Shown: piece after piece, positions 1 to 4,443 of the stretch
How the letters are laid out: every line of letters begins with the position of its first letter
How positions within the stretch are numbered: position 1 is the first letter of the stretch
Source: Candidatus Falkowiibacteriota bacterium
GTDB lineage: Bacteria; Patescibacteriota; Patescibacteriia; Patescibacteriales; JALSMD01
Reading direction: 5' to 3'
Length of the DNA: 5,402 bases
Assembly (NCBI GenBank): GCA_026987855.1
Contig: JALSMD010000001.1
Location: 1-5,402, forward strand
Translations under genes and position numbers: made by a program
Notes under the pieces: model-generated
Seen by the model: only the letters and a program-made list of their open reading frames with translations
What the model was told of the DNA's origin: nothing
Database searches by the model: none

Positions 1-846
1 GCCTCCTTGCGGTATTTGCCAATGTCCTTTTTCCTCTTTTCTCTCCACTAAAAGTATTTTATAGTTATCATCTTCTTTTTTATAAAGCAAACAAGCAATG
101 TTGGGCCTATACAAAAAAGGTAAAATAAATTTCCATTTAAGAAACATTAAAGGAAAAATAACGGTAGCATTAAAAATTCTTTTTGCCCTTCTAGGTTGCC
201 TAATAAGTCTCCATAGCCACTCTAATCCTATTAATCTTAAAAAACATGGCGCTCTTTTAGCTTCCCCGCTTAAAAAATCAAAACTACCGCCAACACCAAT
301 TCCTAATTTAATAAATGGAAACAATTTAAGGCTATGATATATTATCTTTTCCTGCCAAGGGGCCCCAAGTCCGGCAAATAAAATATGTGGCTTATATTTC
401 TCTAAAAATTTAAGGTTTTGAGCTTTTTCATCTCTCTTGATGTTAAAAATTTTAAAGCTAAGATCAGGGTAATATCTTTTAATTGCTTTTTCAATTTTGT
501 CTTTACTTGATAATCCATCTATTCTATTTAAAATAGCCACTTTTAATTTCTTAGAAGAAGCAATTTTTAGAATATCATTAGTTATATCAGCGCCGGTAAT
601 TCTTTTTAAATTTTCACTCATAACTAAGGCTGCAAATTTAAGTCCAATACCATCAGGTAATGACAAGCTGGCATTATTTAAAATATAAAAAAATTCTTCA
701 TCTTTTCTAGCTAAAAGTATAATTTCTGGATTTGGAGTAACTATATAGTGTTGTTTTTCTGAATTTAAAAATTTTTTTATTTGAATTAAAGCTTCTTTTT
801 TGTTAATTTTGGATATTTTAACCCCTAAAATATTTATAGTTTCCAT
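1..846 (-). CDS. WecG/TagA/CpsF-family glycosyltransferase fused to a C-terminal Nudix domain (3' end outside window)
   Basis: There are 282 codons from the ATG at 846-844 to the window edge with no stop. Residues 1 to about 235 are a WecG/TagA/CpsF glycosyltransferase. The family adds N-acetylmannosamine or a related sugar to undecaprenyl-diphosphate-GlcNAc on the inner membrane face, for teichoic-acid-type or surface polysaccharides. Visible motifs are TPNPE (37-41), LPDG (63-66; Asp65 is the expected catalytic acid), KRITGAD (81-87), GLGAPWQEK (159-167), GVGGSFDFLSGEAKRAP (184-200) and the arginine-rich LEWLWRLIRQPRR (208-220). A hydrophobic stretch follows at 228-246. From about residue 247 a second domain starts (RPNIACLLY, ILLVERK, GHWQIPQGG). 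This matches the front of a Nudix hydrolase, and the WQxPQGG form is typical of RppH/Ap4A hydrolases. The window stops on the first glycines of the Nudix box, so its catalytic glutamates are not visible. No Shine-Dalgarno precedes the start. The glycosyltransferase call is firm; Nudix is likely; the sugar and nucleotide substrates are unknown. Confidence 0.92.
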   Translation of the reverse strand, partial: METINILGVKISKINKKEALIQIKKFLNSEKQHYIVTPNPEIILLARKDEEFFYILNNASLSLPDGIGLKFAALVMSENLKRITGADITNDILKIASSKKLKVAILNRIDGLSSKDKIEKAIKRYYPDLSFKIFNIKRDEKAQNLKFLEKYKPHILFAGLGAPWQEKIIYHSLKLFPFIKLGIGVGGSFDFLSGEAKRAPCFLRLIGLEWLWRLIRQPRRAKRIFNATVIFPLMFLKWKFILPFLYRPNIACLLYKKEDDNYKILLVERKEEKGHWQIPQGG

Positions 847-946
847 AAAGTAATTTTATTTTTCTTATATTTTTATAATAACATAACAAAAAAGAAAAAT
901 AAAAGAGAGACATTTACCACGCTTTTTTAAGAAGAAATAAATTTTC

Positions 947-975
947 TTGAATTAAATATGCTTTTATGGTAGATT
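947..975 (+). promoter_or_regulatory. Possible sigma70-type promoter for amrS
   Basis: TTGAAT (947-952) and TAGATT (970-975) are separated by 17 bp, which would start transcription near 982 and give a leader of about 23 nt before the ATG at 1005. An alternative -10, TATACT, lies at 986-991 without a good -35 and would give a nearly leaderless message. In this AT-rich stretch such matches arise by chance, so the call is weak. Either version puts the transcript start downstream of the in-frame ATG at 966. Confidence 0.3.
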
Positions 976-1004
976 TTAAAATAAATATACTTTTAATTAA
1001 AATT

Positions 1005-2021
1005 ATGAAAGAAGCAAAATTTTACAAAAAACTTAATGATAACAACGTGCAATGTGAATTATGTAATCATTTTTGCACAATTAAAGACAATCAAACTGGA
1101 TTTTGTAGGGTCAGAAAAAATAAAAAAGGAAAATTAATATCCTTGGTTTATGGTTATCCAGTAGCCTTAAATGCAGATCCAATAGAAAAAAAGCCGCTGT
1201 TTCATTTTATGCCAGCTTCTTATACCTATTCATTAGGAACATTAGGTTGTAATTTTCGTTGTGCTAACTGCCAAAATTGGGATATTAGCCAAGCTAAAAA
1301 TATAGAAAATAAAATAGATAATTTATCTTTTTATGATCCGGAAAGTATTGTAGAAGATGCTATTTATAATGAATGTGCTTCAATTTCATATACATATACC
1401 GAACCAACAATATTTACAGAATATGCCCTTGATATTATGAAATTAGCGCATTCTCGCGGGTTAAAAAATGTGTGGGTTTCTAATGGTTTTATGAGCAAGA
1501 AGTGTTTAGAAGAAATTTTACACTACCTAGATGCTATTAATATTGACCTAAAATCAATGGATGATGATTTTTATCAAAAAAATTGCGCTGCTAGATTAAA
1601 ACCAGTATTAGAAAATCTTATTAGAATAAAAAAAGAGCAGATACACTTAGAAATCACTACTCTTATTATACCTACTCTTTCTGATAGTATTGATATGCTG
1701 TCTAAAATAGCTGATTTTATTGTTAATGAATTAGGGACAGATATTCCTTGGCATATCTCTAAATTTTCTCCAGAAATTTCTTGGAAATTAAAAGATTTAC
1801 CGGCAACAGGCGATGATATAATTTATGAAGCATATGAGATAGGAAAAGAAGCAGGATTAAAATATATATATGTTGGCAACTTGCCCGGAGACCAAAGAGA
1901 AAATACTTATTGCCCAAAATGCGGTGAATTATGTATCCGTCGTTTTGGTTATCACATAGAAAGATTGGACAATAATGGTTTTTGTCCAAAATGTGATGCA
2001 GATTTGGATATAATTGATTAA
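1005..2021 (+). CDS. amrS: AmmeMemoRadiSam-type radical SAM enzyme
   Basis: This 338-residue radical SAM protein is of the AmrS type, a relative of pyruvate formate-lyase activases. The enzyme would bind a 4Fe-4S cluster and cleave S-adenosylmethionine; the family's substrate is not settled to my knowledge. The cluster motif is GCNFRCANC, with cysteines at about 82, 86 and 89. N-terminal cysteines at about 17, 20, 24 and 34 (CELCNHFC, GFCRVR) and a C-terminal pair of CPKC motifs at about 303-306 and 327-330 are typical of AmrS; the C-terminal set resembles a zinc ribbon. SYTYTEPT, WVSNGFM and NIDLKSM match barrel strands of the family. I start at 1005 because MKEAKFYKKL is where family members usually begin. 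An in-frame ATG at 966 would add 13 residues of no recognisable character. Memo and AMMECR1, the usual partners, are not in this window. The stop is one base from the convergent dtd stop. Confidence 0.9.
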   Translation: MKEAKFYKKLNDNNVQCELCNHFCTIKDNQTGFCRVRKNKKGKLISLVYGYPVALNADPIEKKPLFHFMPASYTYSLGTLGCNFRCANCQNWDISQAKNIENKIDNLSFYDPESIVEDAIYNECASISYTYTEPTIFTEYALDIMKLAHSRGLKNVWVSNGFMSKKCLEEILHYLDAINIDLKSMDDDFYQKNCAARLKPVLENLIRIKKEQIHLEITTLIIPTLSDSIDMLSKIADFIVNELGTDIPWHISKFSPEISWKLKDLPATGDDIIYEAYEIGKEAGLKYIYVGNLPGDQRENTYCPKCGELCIRRFGYHIERLDNNGFCPKCDADLDIID

Positions 2022-2022
2022 A

Positions 2023-2460
2023 TTAGAAATCTAGAATAATTGTTACCGGTCCATTATTAATTAAGGAAACTTCCATCATTGCGCCAAACTTACCAGTTTT
2101 TACTGGTAAGTTTTTTGTTTTAAGTAAATCAATAAATTTATTATAATAATTCTCTGCTTTTTCTGGGGAAGCTGAATTCATAAAATTTGGCCTATTGCCT
2201 TTTTTACAATCGCCATACAAAGTAAACTGAGAAACAACTAGAATCTCGCCACCAGAATTTAAAACAGATAAATTCATTTTTTGATTTTTATCCTCAAAAA
2301 TTCTTAAATTTACTATTTTGTCTGCCATTTTTATTAAATTTTCTTTTTTATCATCTTTGTGTATAGCTAATAATACAAGCAGACCCTTGCCTATTTCGTT
2401 AATTATTTCGTTATCAATTTTGACACTTGCTTTTTTAACTCTTTGAATGACTGCGCGCAT
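2023..2460 (-). CDS. dtd: D-aminoacyl-tRNA deacylase
   Basis: This cytoplasmic enzyme hydrolyses D-aminoacyl-tRNA (and, in this family, Gly-tRNA(Ala)), protecting translation from D-amino acids. At 145 residues it is full length for bacterial Dtd. It begins with the family-typical MRAVIQRVKKASV. The active-site motif SQFT is at 77-80. NNGPVT (135-140) is the NxGPxT motif whose Gly-cisPro enters the partner subunit's active site. GNRPNF (88-93) and VKTGKFGAMMEV (120-131) are also conserved. The ATG at 2460-2458 is the natural start, and no Shine-Dalgarno is visible. The 3' part overlaps the antisense terminator of amrS, so the end of amrS mRNA would be complementary to dtd mRNA. No clear terminator for dtd itself was found, so its transcript may read antisense into amrS. 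The small gene upstream is in the same direction, 103 bp away. Identification is firm. Confidence 0.96.
   Translation of the reverse strand: MRAVIQRVKKASVKIDNEIINEIGKGLLVLLAIHKDDKKENLIKMADKIVNLRIFEDKNQKMNLSVLNSGGEILVVSQFTLYGDCKKGNRPNFMNSASPEKAENYYNKFIDLLKTKNLPVKTGKFGAMMEVSLINNGPVTIILDF
2086..2121 (+). terminator. Intrinsic terminator for amrS, inside the dtd coding sequence
   Basis: A perfect 12-bp stem (2086-2097 with 2102-2113) closes on a TTTT loop (2098-2101). On the plus strand a T-rich tail follows (TTTTTTGTTTT at 2111-2121, partly in the stem). It lies 64 nt past the amrS stop, in the right orientation to end that transcript. On the minus strand the stem is followed by GGCGC, not a T-run, so it should work in one direction only and not stop dtd transcription. 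The region encodes dtd residues about 116-125 (KNLPVKTGKF), so the structure coexists with a conserved protein motif. The fold is read directly; function is inferred. Confidence 0.7.
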
Positions 2461-2476
2461 AAAAAGTTAAATTTAA

Positions 2477-2533
2477 AAATCAAAACAAAAAAACAAATCG
2501 GGGATTAAAAAAACATAAATCAAAAACAAAAAA
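2477..2533. repeat. A-rich direct repeat in the dtd leader region
   Basis: The 103-bp gap between dtd and the upstream gene carries two near-identical A-rich units, AAATCAAAACAAAAAAA at 2477-2493 and AAATCAAAAACAAAAAA at 2517-2533, starting 40 bp apart. Between them lies ATCGGGGAT, the only GC-rich spot. On the transcribed minus strand these units are U-rich. No convincing promoter or terminator hairpin was found in the gap. The repeat could be simple low-complexity drift. Confidence 0.35.
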
Positions 2534-2563
2534 TTCATTCTCAATTCTTCGCCTGTTTCTATC

Positions 2564-2884
2564 TTAATTATTAAACAAATTTTCGTCCATTTCTACCCAT
2601 TCGTCATCGTCCCATTTATATGCCATTAAACGGCGGGTTTTTTCTTCTCCATATACATATTCAACTTTTGTCTCAGAACCAATTCTACGAGAATACATTG
2701 TTTTTTTATCTAAAATTACAGGCTTACACACATATTCTAATCTGATTTTCCCTAAAGGTCCCTCAAATTCAATATACTCAATATCAATTCCTCCTTCTTC
2801 ATCAATATGTTCTTTGCCCTCGTCTAAAACATTAAATTTATCTTTAATGTTGCCTATTATATCTTTCCATTTTTCTGGAGTCAT
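2564..2884 (-). CDS. Small acidic protein of unknown function
   Basis: I do not recognise a characterised family for this 106-residue protein. By my count it has about 26 Asp/Glu against 17 Lys/Arg. It has no signal peptide or membrane segment, so it should be a soluble cytoplasmic protein. The start (MTPEKWKDIIGNIKDKF) looks like an amphipathic helix. The rest alternates likely strands and turns: DIEYIEFEGPLGKIRLEY (34-51), KPVILDKKTMYSRRIGS (54-70) and KVEYVYG (73-79), ending in MAYKWDDDEWVEMDE. This suggests one helix packed on a small beta-sheet. There is a single cysteine (53) and no metal-binding pattern. From memory, similar small proteins occur in other Parcubacteria-like genomes, but I cannot verify this. 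The ATG at 2884-2882 has no Shine-Dalgarno. The MazG-like gene is 39 bp upstream in the same direction, so the two may share a transcript. It is coding-like: balanced composition, no low complexity and no longer competing frame. Confidence 0.8.
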   Translation of the reverse strand: MTPEKWKDIIGNIKDKFNVLDEGKEHIDEEGGIDIEYIEFEGPLGKIRLEYVCKPVILDKKTMYSRRIGSETKVEYVYGEEKTRRLMAYKWDDDEWVEMDENLFNN

Positions 2885-2902
2885 ATAGTTTTATTTAATT
2901 TT

Positions 2903-2926
2903 TAATAAAAGTATAACTTTTTATTA
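2903..2926 (-). terminator. Weak AT-only hairpin at the end of the MazG-like gene
   Basis: TAATAAAAGT (2903-2912) pairs with ACTTTTTATTA (2916-2926) around an ATA loop with one bulged base, overlapping the stop codon of the MazG-like gene. On the minus strand the stem runs into AAAATT, not a clean T-run. The stem has only one G-C pair, so it would be unstable. It may slow transcription between the two genes, or may be chance in AT-rich DNA. Confidence 0.2.
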
Positions 2927-3250
2927 TAATATATATTCTAAAAATATCTTTTTATTAAAACCGCCTCTTAATTTTTTCTTTTCTAATTTCACCTTTTTTA
3001 TTTCTTCCCTATTTAATCCAAAAACATTAATCAAGTAATCAATAATCTCTAAAACATCACTAATTTCTTTTGTAAGTTCTTCCTTGTTACCATTAGTTTT
3101 TAAAAACTCTTGAGACTCTTCAACAATTTTCTTTAAAAGTTCTTTTTTATATTCTTCATCACTTAAAATTCTTATTTTATATTTTTTGCCATCTTTCTTA
3201 ATTATCTCCGGGATCTTATCGCGAATTAATTTATTATATATCTTACGCAT
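2924..3250 (-). CDS. MazG-like nucleoside triphosphate pyrophosphohydrolase (YNKLxRDKIPE family)
   Basis: This small (108-residue) all-alpha NTP pyrophosphatase resembles the MazG/phosphoribosyl-ATP pyrophosphohydrolase superfamily. Such enzymes cleave (d)NTPs to monophosphate and pyrophosphate, usually as house-cleaning of non-canonical nucleotides. The signature start MRKIYNKLIRDKIPEII is present. The metal-binding EExxE...ExxD pattern appears as EESQE at about 44-48 and EISD at about 62-65. The end, RGGFNKKIFLEYI, is also typical. I chose the ATG at 3250-3248 because family members begin close to YNKL. An in-frame TTG at 3268-3266 would add MKSKQY. Unlike other starts here it has a Shine-Dalgarno-like AGGA 5 to 6 nt upstream, so it cannot be excluded. 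The gene lies between the non-coding mosaic and the small acidic protein. Its true substrate is unknown. It is not HisE, which has a different start and context. Confidence 0.88.
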   Translation of the reverse strand: MRKIYNKLIRDKIPEIIKKDGKKYKIRILSDEEYKKELLKKIVEESQEFLKTNGNKEELTKEISDVLEIIDYLINVFGLNREEIKKVKLEKKKLRGGFNKKIFLEYIL

Positions 3251-3290
3251 ATATTGTTTTGATTTCAAAAATTCCTATAAAATCGTGGTT

Positions 3291-3323
3291 TTGCCGAACC
3301 TGAGCGAAGCGAGGGCGAGGCAA
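3291..3323. repeat. Nested imperfect hairpin upstream of the MazG-like gene
   Basis: An outer stem TTGCC/GGCAA (3291-3295 with 3319-3323) encloses CCT/AGG (3299-3301 with 3312-3314) and a GC/GC core with a GAA loop (3304-3310). Internal loops separate the three parts. The core (CCTGAGCGAAGCGAGG) resembles short hairpins dispersed between genes in many uncultured bacterial genomes, a comparison from memory. It has no T-run on either side, so it is not a standard terminator. It would lie in the leader of the MazG-like mRNA. Confidence 0.45.
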
Positions 3324-3352
3324 TATCTTCCCAAAATGACAAAATCGTAAAA

Positions 3353-3375
3353 TGGCGGAAGGGGCGGGATTCGAA
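3353..3375 (-). repeat. Duplicated tRNA-Ser 3' end followed by CCA (att-like scar)
   Basis: Positions 3355-3375 repeat 3551-3571 exactly (21 bp, same orientation, 196 bp away). On the minus strand the shared block runs from the T-loop (TTCGAAT) through the 3' T-stem and acceptor strand (CCCTTCC) and discriminator G to one further C. Identity ends abruptly on both sides. In this copy the discriminator is followed by CCA (3355-3353), whereas the intact gene continues CAT. The rest of the tRNA is absent. The T-loop-to-3'-end segment is the usual core of attachment sites for tRNA-directed tyrosine integrases. The copy may therefore mark the far end of a past insertion, with the CCA end being the original one. 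A tRNA pseudogene from segmental duplication is the alternative. Confidence 0.6.
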
Positions 3376-3396
3376 GGGGCGGAAGCCCCACTCGAA
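3370..3396. repeat. GC-rich hairpin growing out of the tRNA-Ser copy
   Basis: TTCGA (3370-3374) pairs with TCGAA (3392-3396), and GGGGC (3376-3380) pairs with GCCCC (3385-3389). They are separated by a small A versus AC internal loop and capped by GGAA, a GNRA-type tetraloop on the plus strand. The left arm includes the T-loop bases of the tRNA copy. GAAGGGGCGG occurs twice, at 3358-3367 and 3373-3382, 15 bp apart, suggesting local slippage or template switching. No T-run follows on either strand. Confidence 0.5.
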
Positions 3397-3422
3397 CTAG
3401 GTTAAGTGGTTTATGTTTTTAT

Positions 3423-3450
3423 TTTATATTTTTAATCGTTCTATTTACAA
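3423..3450 (-). promoter_or_regulatory. Possible promoter reading toward the MazG-like gene
   Basis: On the minus strand TTGTAA (3450-3445) and TATAAA (3428-3423) are separated by 16 bp, a fair sigma70-type match. Transcription would start near 3416, giving a leader of about 165 nt to the ATG at 3250. That leader would include the GC-rich hairpin, the tRNA 3'-end copy and the nested hairpin. If real, the promoter lies within the DNA separating the two tRNA-end copies. Chance matches are common in such AT-rich sequence. Confidence 0.3.
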
Positions 3451-3499
3451 GTTAAATTATTCACGGTTTTTTGCGCGGGTTCTCACCCACCCACTTATA

Positions 3500-3551
3500 C
3501 ATATGAATTTAAATCATACTTCACTTTGTTCGTATGATTTAAATTCATATG
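3500..3551. repeat. Perfect 20-bp inverted repeat abutting the tRNA-Ser 3' end
   Basis: The arms 3500-3519 and 3532-3551 are exact reverse complements around a 12-nt loop (3520-3531). The outer end is CATATG on both sides, and each arm contains ATTTAAAT. The right arm ends at 3551, one base from the tRNA discriminator (3552), so a primary tRNA transcript would carry this hairpin directly after its 3' end. It has no T-run on the minus strand (GTATAAGTGGG follows), so it is not a typical terminator. It could block exonucleases, mark the end of tRNA processing, or be the end structure of an inserted element. Confidence 0.75.
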
Positions 3552-3641
3552 CGGAAGGGGCGGGATTCGAACCCGCGGTCCCGCTTTCCACGAGACACTT
3601 GCTCTCCAGGCAAGCCCGTTCAACCACTCCGGCACCCTTCC
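3552..3641 (-). tRNA. tRNA-Ser (anticodon GGA)
   Basis: This 90-nt class II tRNA reads UCC and UCU. The acceptor stem pairs GGAAGGG (3641-3635) with CCCTTCC (3559-3553), with discriminator G at 3552, as usual for serine. The D-stem is CCG/CGG. The anticodon stem CTTGC/GCAAG holds the loop CTGGAGA, with GGA at 3607-3605. A long variable arm (GTCTCG paired with CGGGAC, one G-T pair) is diagnostic of the serine/leucine/tyrosine type. The T-arm is GCGGG-TTCGAAT-CCCGC. CCA is not encoded; the gene continues CAT into the inverted repeat. Its 5' end is only 7 bp after the dsbA-like stop, so it is probably cut from the same transcript. All stems are well paired and it looks functional. Confidence 0.97.
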
Positions 3642-3648
3642 TTTGCCA

Positions 3649-4422
3649 TTAATTGTCATTTAAATATGACTCTATTATACTCTTCATACCATCAACTTTT
3701 TTGCCCATTCTTTCAAAATCTTCAAATGGATAAGCGCCTGGCAAAGGTCTCCCGTTAATAAAATTCCCTGGTGTCCCTGTAACTCCTGCGTTTCTTCCTT
3801 CTAACATTTGCCTTTCTATTTTATCTTTATATTTTTTTGTATCTAAGCATTGATTAAATTTTACTAGATCTAGACCCAAATCTTTAGCGTCTTTTTTAAA
3901 TTGTTCAACGCTTAAACGCCTAGCTTTATTGTCAGCAAAGATTTTATCATACATTTCCCAGAACTTCCCTTGTTCTGCTGCGCATTCTGAGGCTAATGCC
4001 GCGTTCATTGCGTTCGGATGAAATCTTAAAGGAAAATGCCTAAAAACGACTACTACTTTATTGCCAAAATATTCTTTAATTTGATTCACAGTATCATAAA
4101 AACGAGCACAAAATGGACATTCAAAATCATCGTAAATAATAAGCTGTACAGGCGCATCTAAGTCTCCCCAAATATGATCAGTCTCGTCAGCAGGCCGCAA
4201 ACTCGGATTTGCGTCTACAGCCTTCTTTATTGCTTCTTTATTTGATTCTAAAAGTTGCTCAACTGTTCCATTCCCTTTGAGATTATTATGAGATTTATTA
4301 TTCGCAATCTCGCTATTCACGCTTTCTAATGTCCTCTTCATATTTAGATAAAAATACGAAGATACTCCCAATATAAAGACAACACTTAATACGAAAATAA
4401 TTATTTTTTTTGTTGTGAACAT
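3649..4422 (-). CDS. DsbA-like thiol-disulfide oxidoreductase, membrane-anchored
   Basis: This 257-residue protein is of the DsbA/BdbD-like thioredoxin-fold family, which forms or rearranges disulfides in exported proteins. Residues 7-26 are a hydrophobic N-terminal segment after MFTTKK. There is no lipobox cysteine, so it is a signal anchor or signal peptide placing the domain outside the membrane. Residues 28-80 form a charged, probably helical linker. The thioredoxin-like part begins near HIWGDLDAPVQLIIYDDFECPFC, with the active site C102-P-F-C105. The cis-proline loop is TGTPGNFINGRPLPGA (215-230, Pro218). FRHFPLRFHPNA (127-138) and C147/C192 match a second conserved cysteine pair in this group. 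The ATG at 4422-4420 is preferred because the signal anchor follows directly; no Shine-Dalgarno is seen. It starts 21 bp after gatA and ends 7 bp before tRNA-Ser, so all three probably share a transcript. No DsbB/VKOR partner is in view. The family is sure; oxidase versus isomerase role is open. Confidence 0.93.
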   Translation of the reverse strand: MFTTKKIIIFVLSVVFILGVSSYFYLNMKRTLESVNSEIANNKSHNNLKGNGTVEQLLESNKEAIKKAVDANPSLRPADETDHIWGDLDAPVQLIIYDDFECPFCARFYDTVNQIKEYFGNKVVVVFRHFPLRFHPNAMNAALASECAAEQGKFWEMYDKIFADNKARRLSVEQFKKDAKDLGLDLVKFNQCLDTKKYKDKIERQMLEGRNAGVTGTPGNFINGRPLPGAYPFEDFERMGKKVDGMKSIIESYLNDN

Positions 4423-4443
4423 AGGATCTATATTAATAAATTA

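Larger units (their letters stand above)
3251..3551. other. 301-bp non-coding mosaic between the MazG-like gene and tRNA-Ser
   Basis: No credible protein gene lies here. It contains, in order, a nested hairpin (3291-3323), the copy of the tRNA-Ser 3' end (3353-3375), a GC-rich hairpin (3370-3396), a possible minus-strand promoter (3423-3450), a small GGGT-TCTC-ACCC hairpin (3477-3488) and a perfect 20-bp inverted repeat ending against the tRNA (3500-3551). A short AAAATCGT repeat occurs at 3279-3286 and 3341-3348. GC-rich islands alternate sharply with AT-rich DNA, unlike the other gaps in the window. This fits a spacer assembled from recombination debris or a small non-autonomous element. 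Confidence 0.6.

Noticed and set aside
98..337. Plus-strand open frame of 79 codons
   Set aside because: It lies wholly antisense to the WecG/TagA-Nudix gene, whose motifs are unmistakable; its translation has no recognisable features.
497..688. Plus-strand open frame of 63 codons
   Set aside because: Antisense shadow of the same glycosyltransferase gene.
1759..1989. Minus-strand open frame of 76 codons
   Set aside because: Antisense shadow of the C-terminal part of amrS, which carries the CPKC motifs.
1965..1989. TTGGAC/GTCCAA hairpin as a terminator for dtd
   Set aside because: Only 6 bp of stem with a 13-nt loop, and a broken TCTTTCT tail on the minus strand. It is too weak to call.
3477..3488. 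GGGT-TCTC-ACCC hairpin as a further tRNA T-arm remnant
   Set aside because: Four-bp stem and a loop unlike the TTCGAAT consensus; no acceptor or anticodon pieces nearby.
3251..3551. CRISPR array or riboswitch in the repeat-rich gap
   Set aside because: Repeats are few, of different kinds and irregularly spaced, with no repeat-spacer pattern. No known riboswitch core could be recognised.
3413..3758. Two plus-strand open frames (3413-3652 and 3549-3758)
   Set aside because: They read through the antisense of tRNA-Ser. The GRDSNPRSR-type peptide is the well-known spurious product of tRNA-Ser complements, and the second frame runs into the dsbA-like gene.
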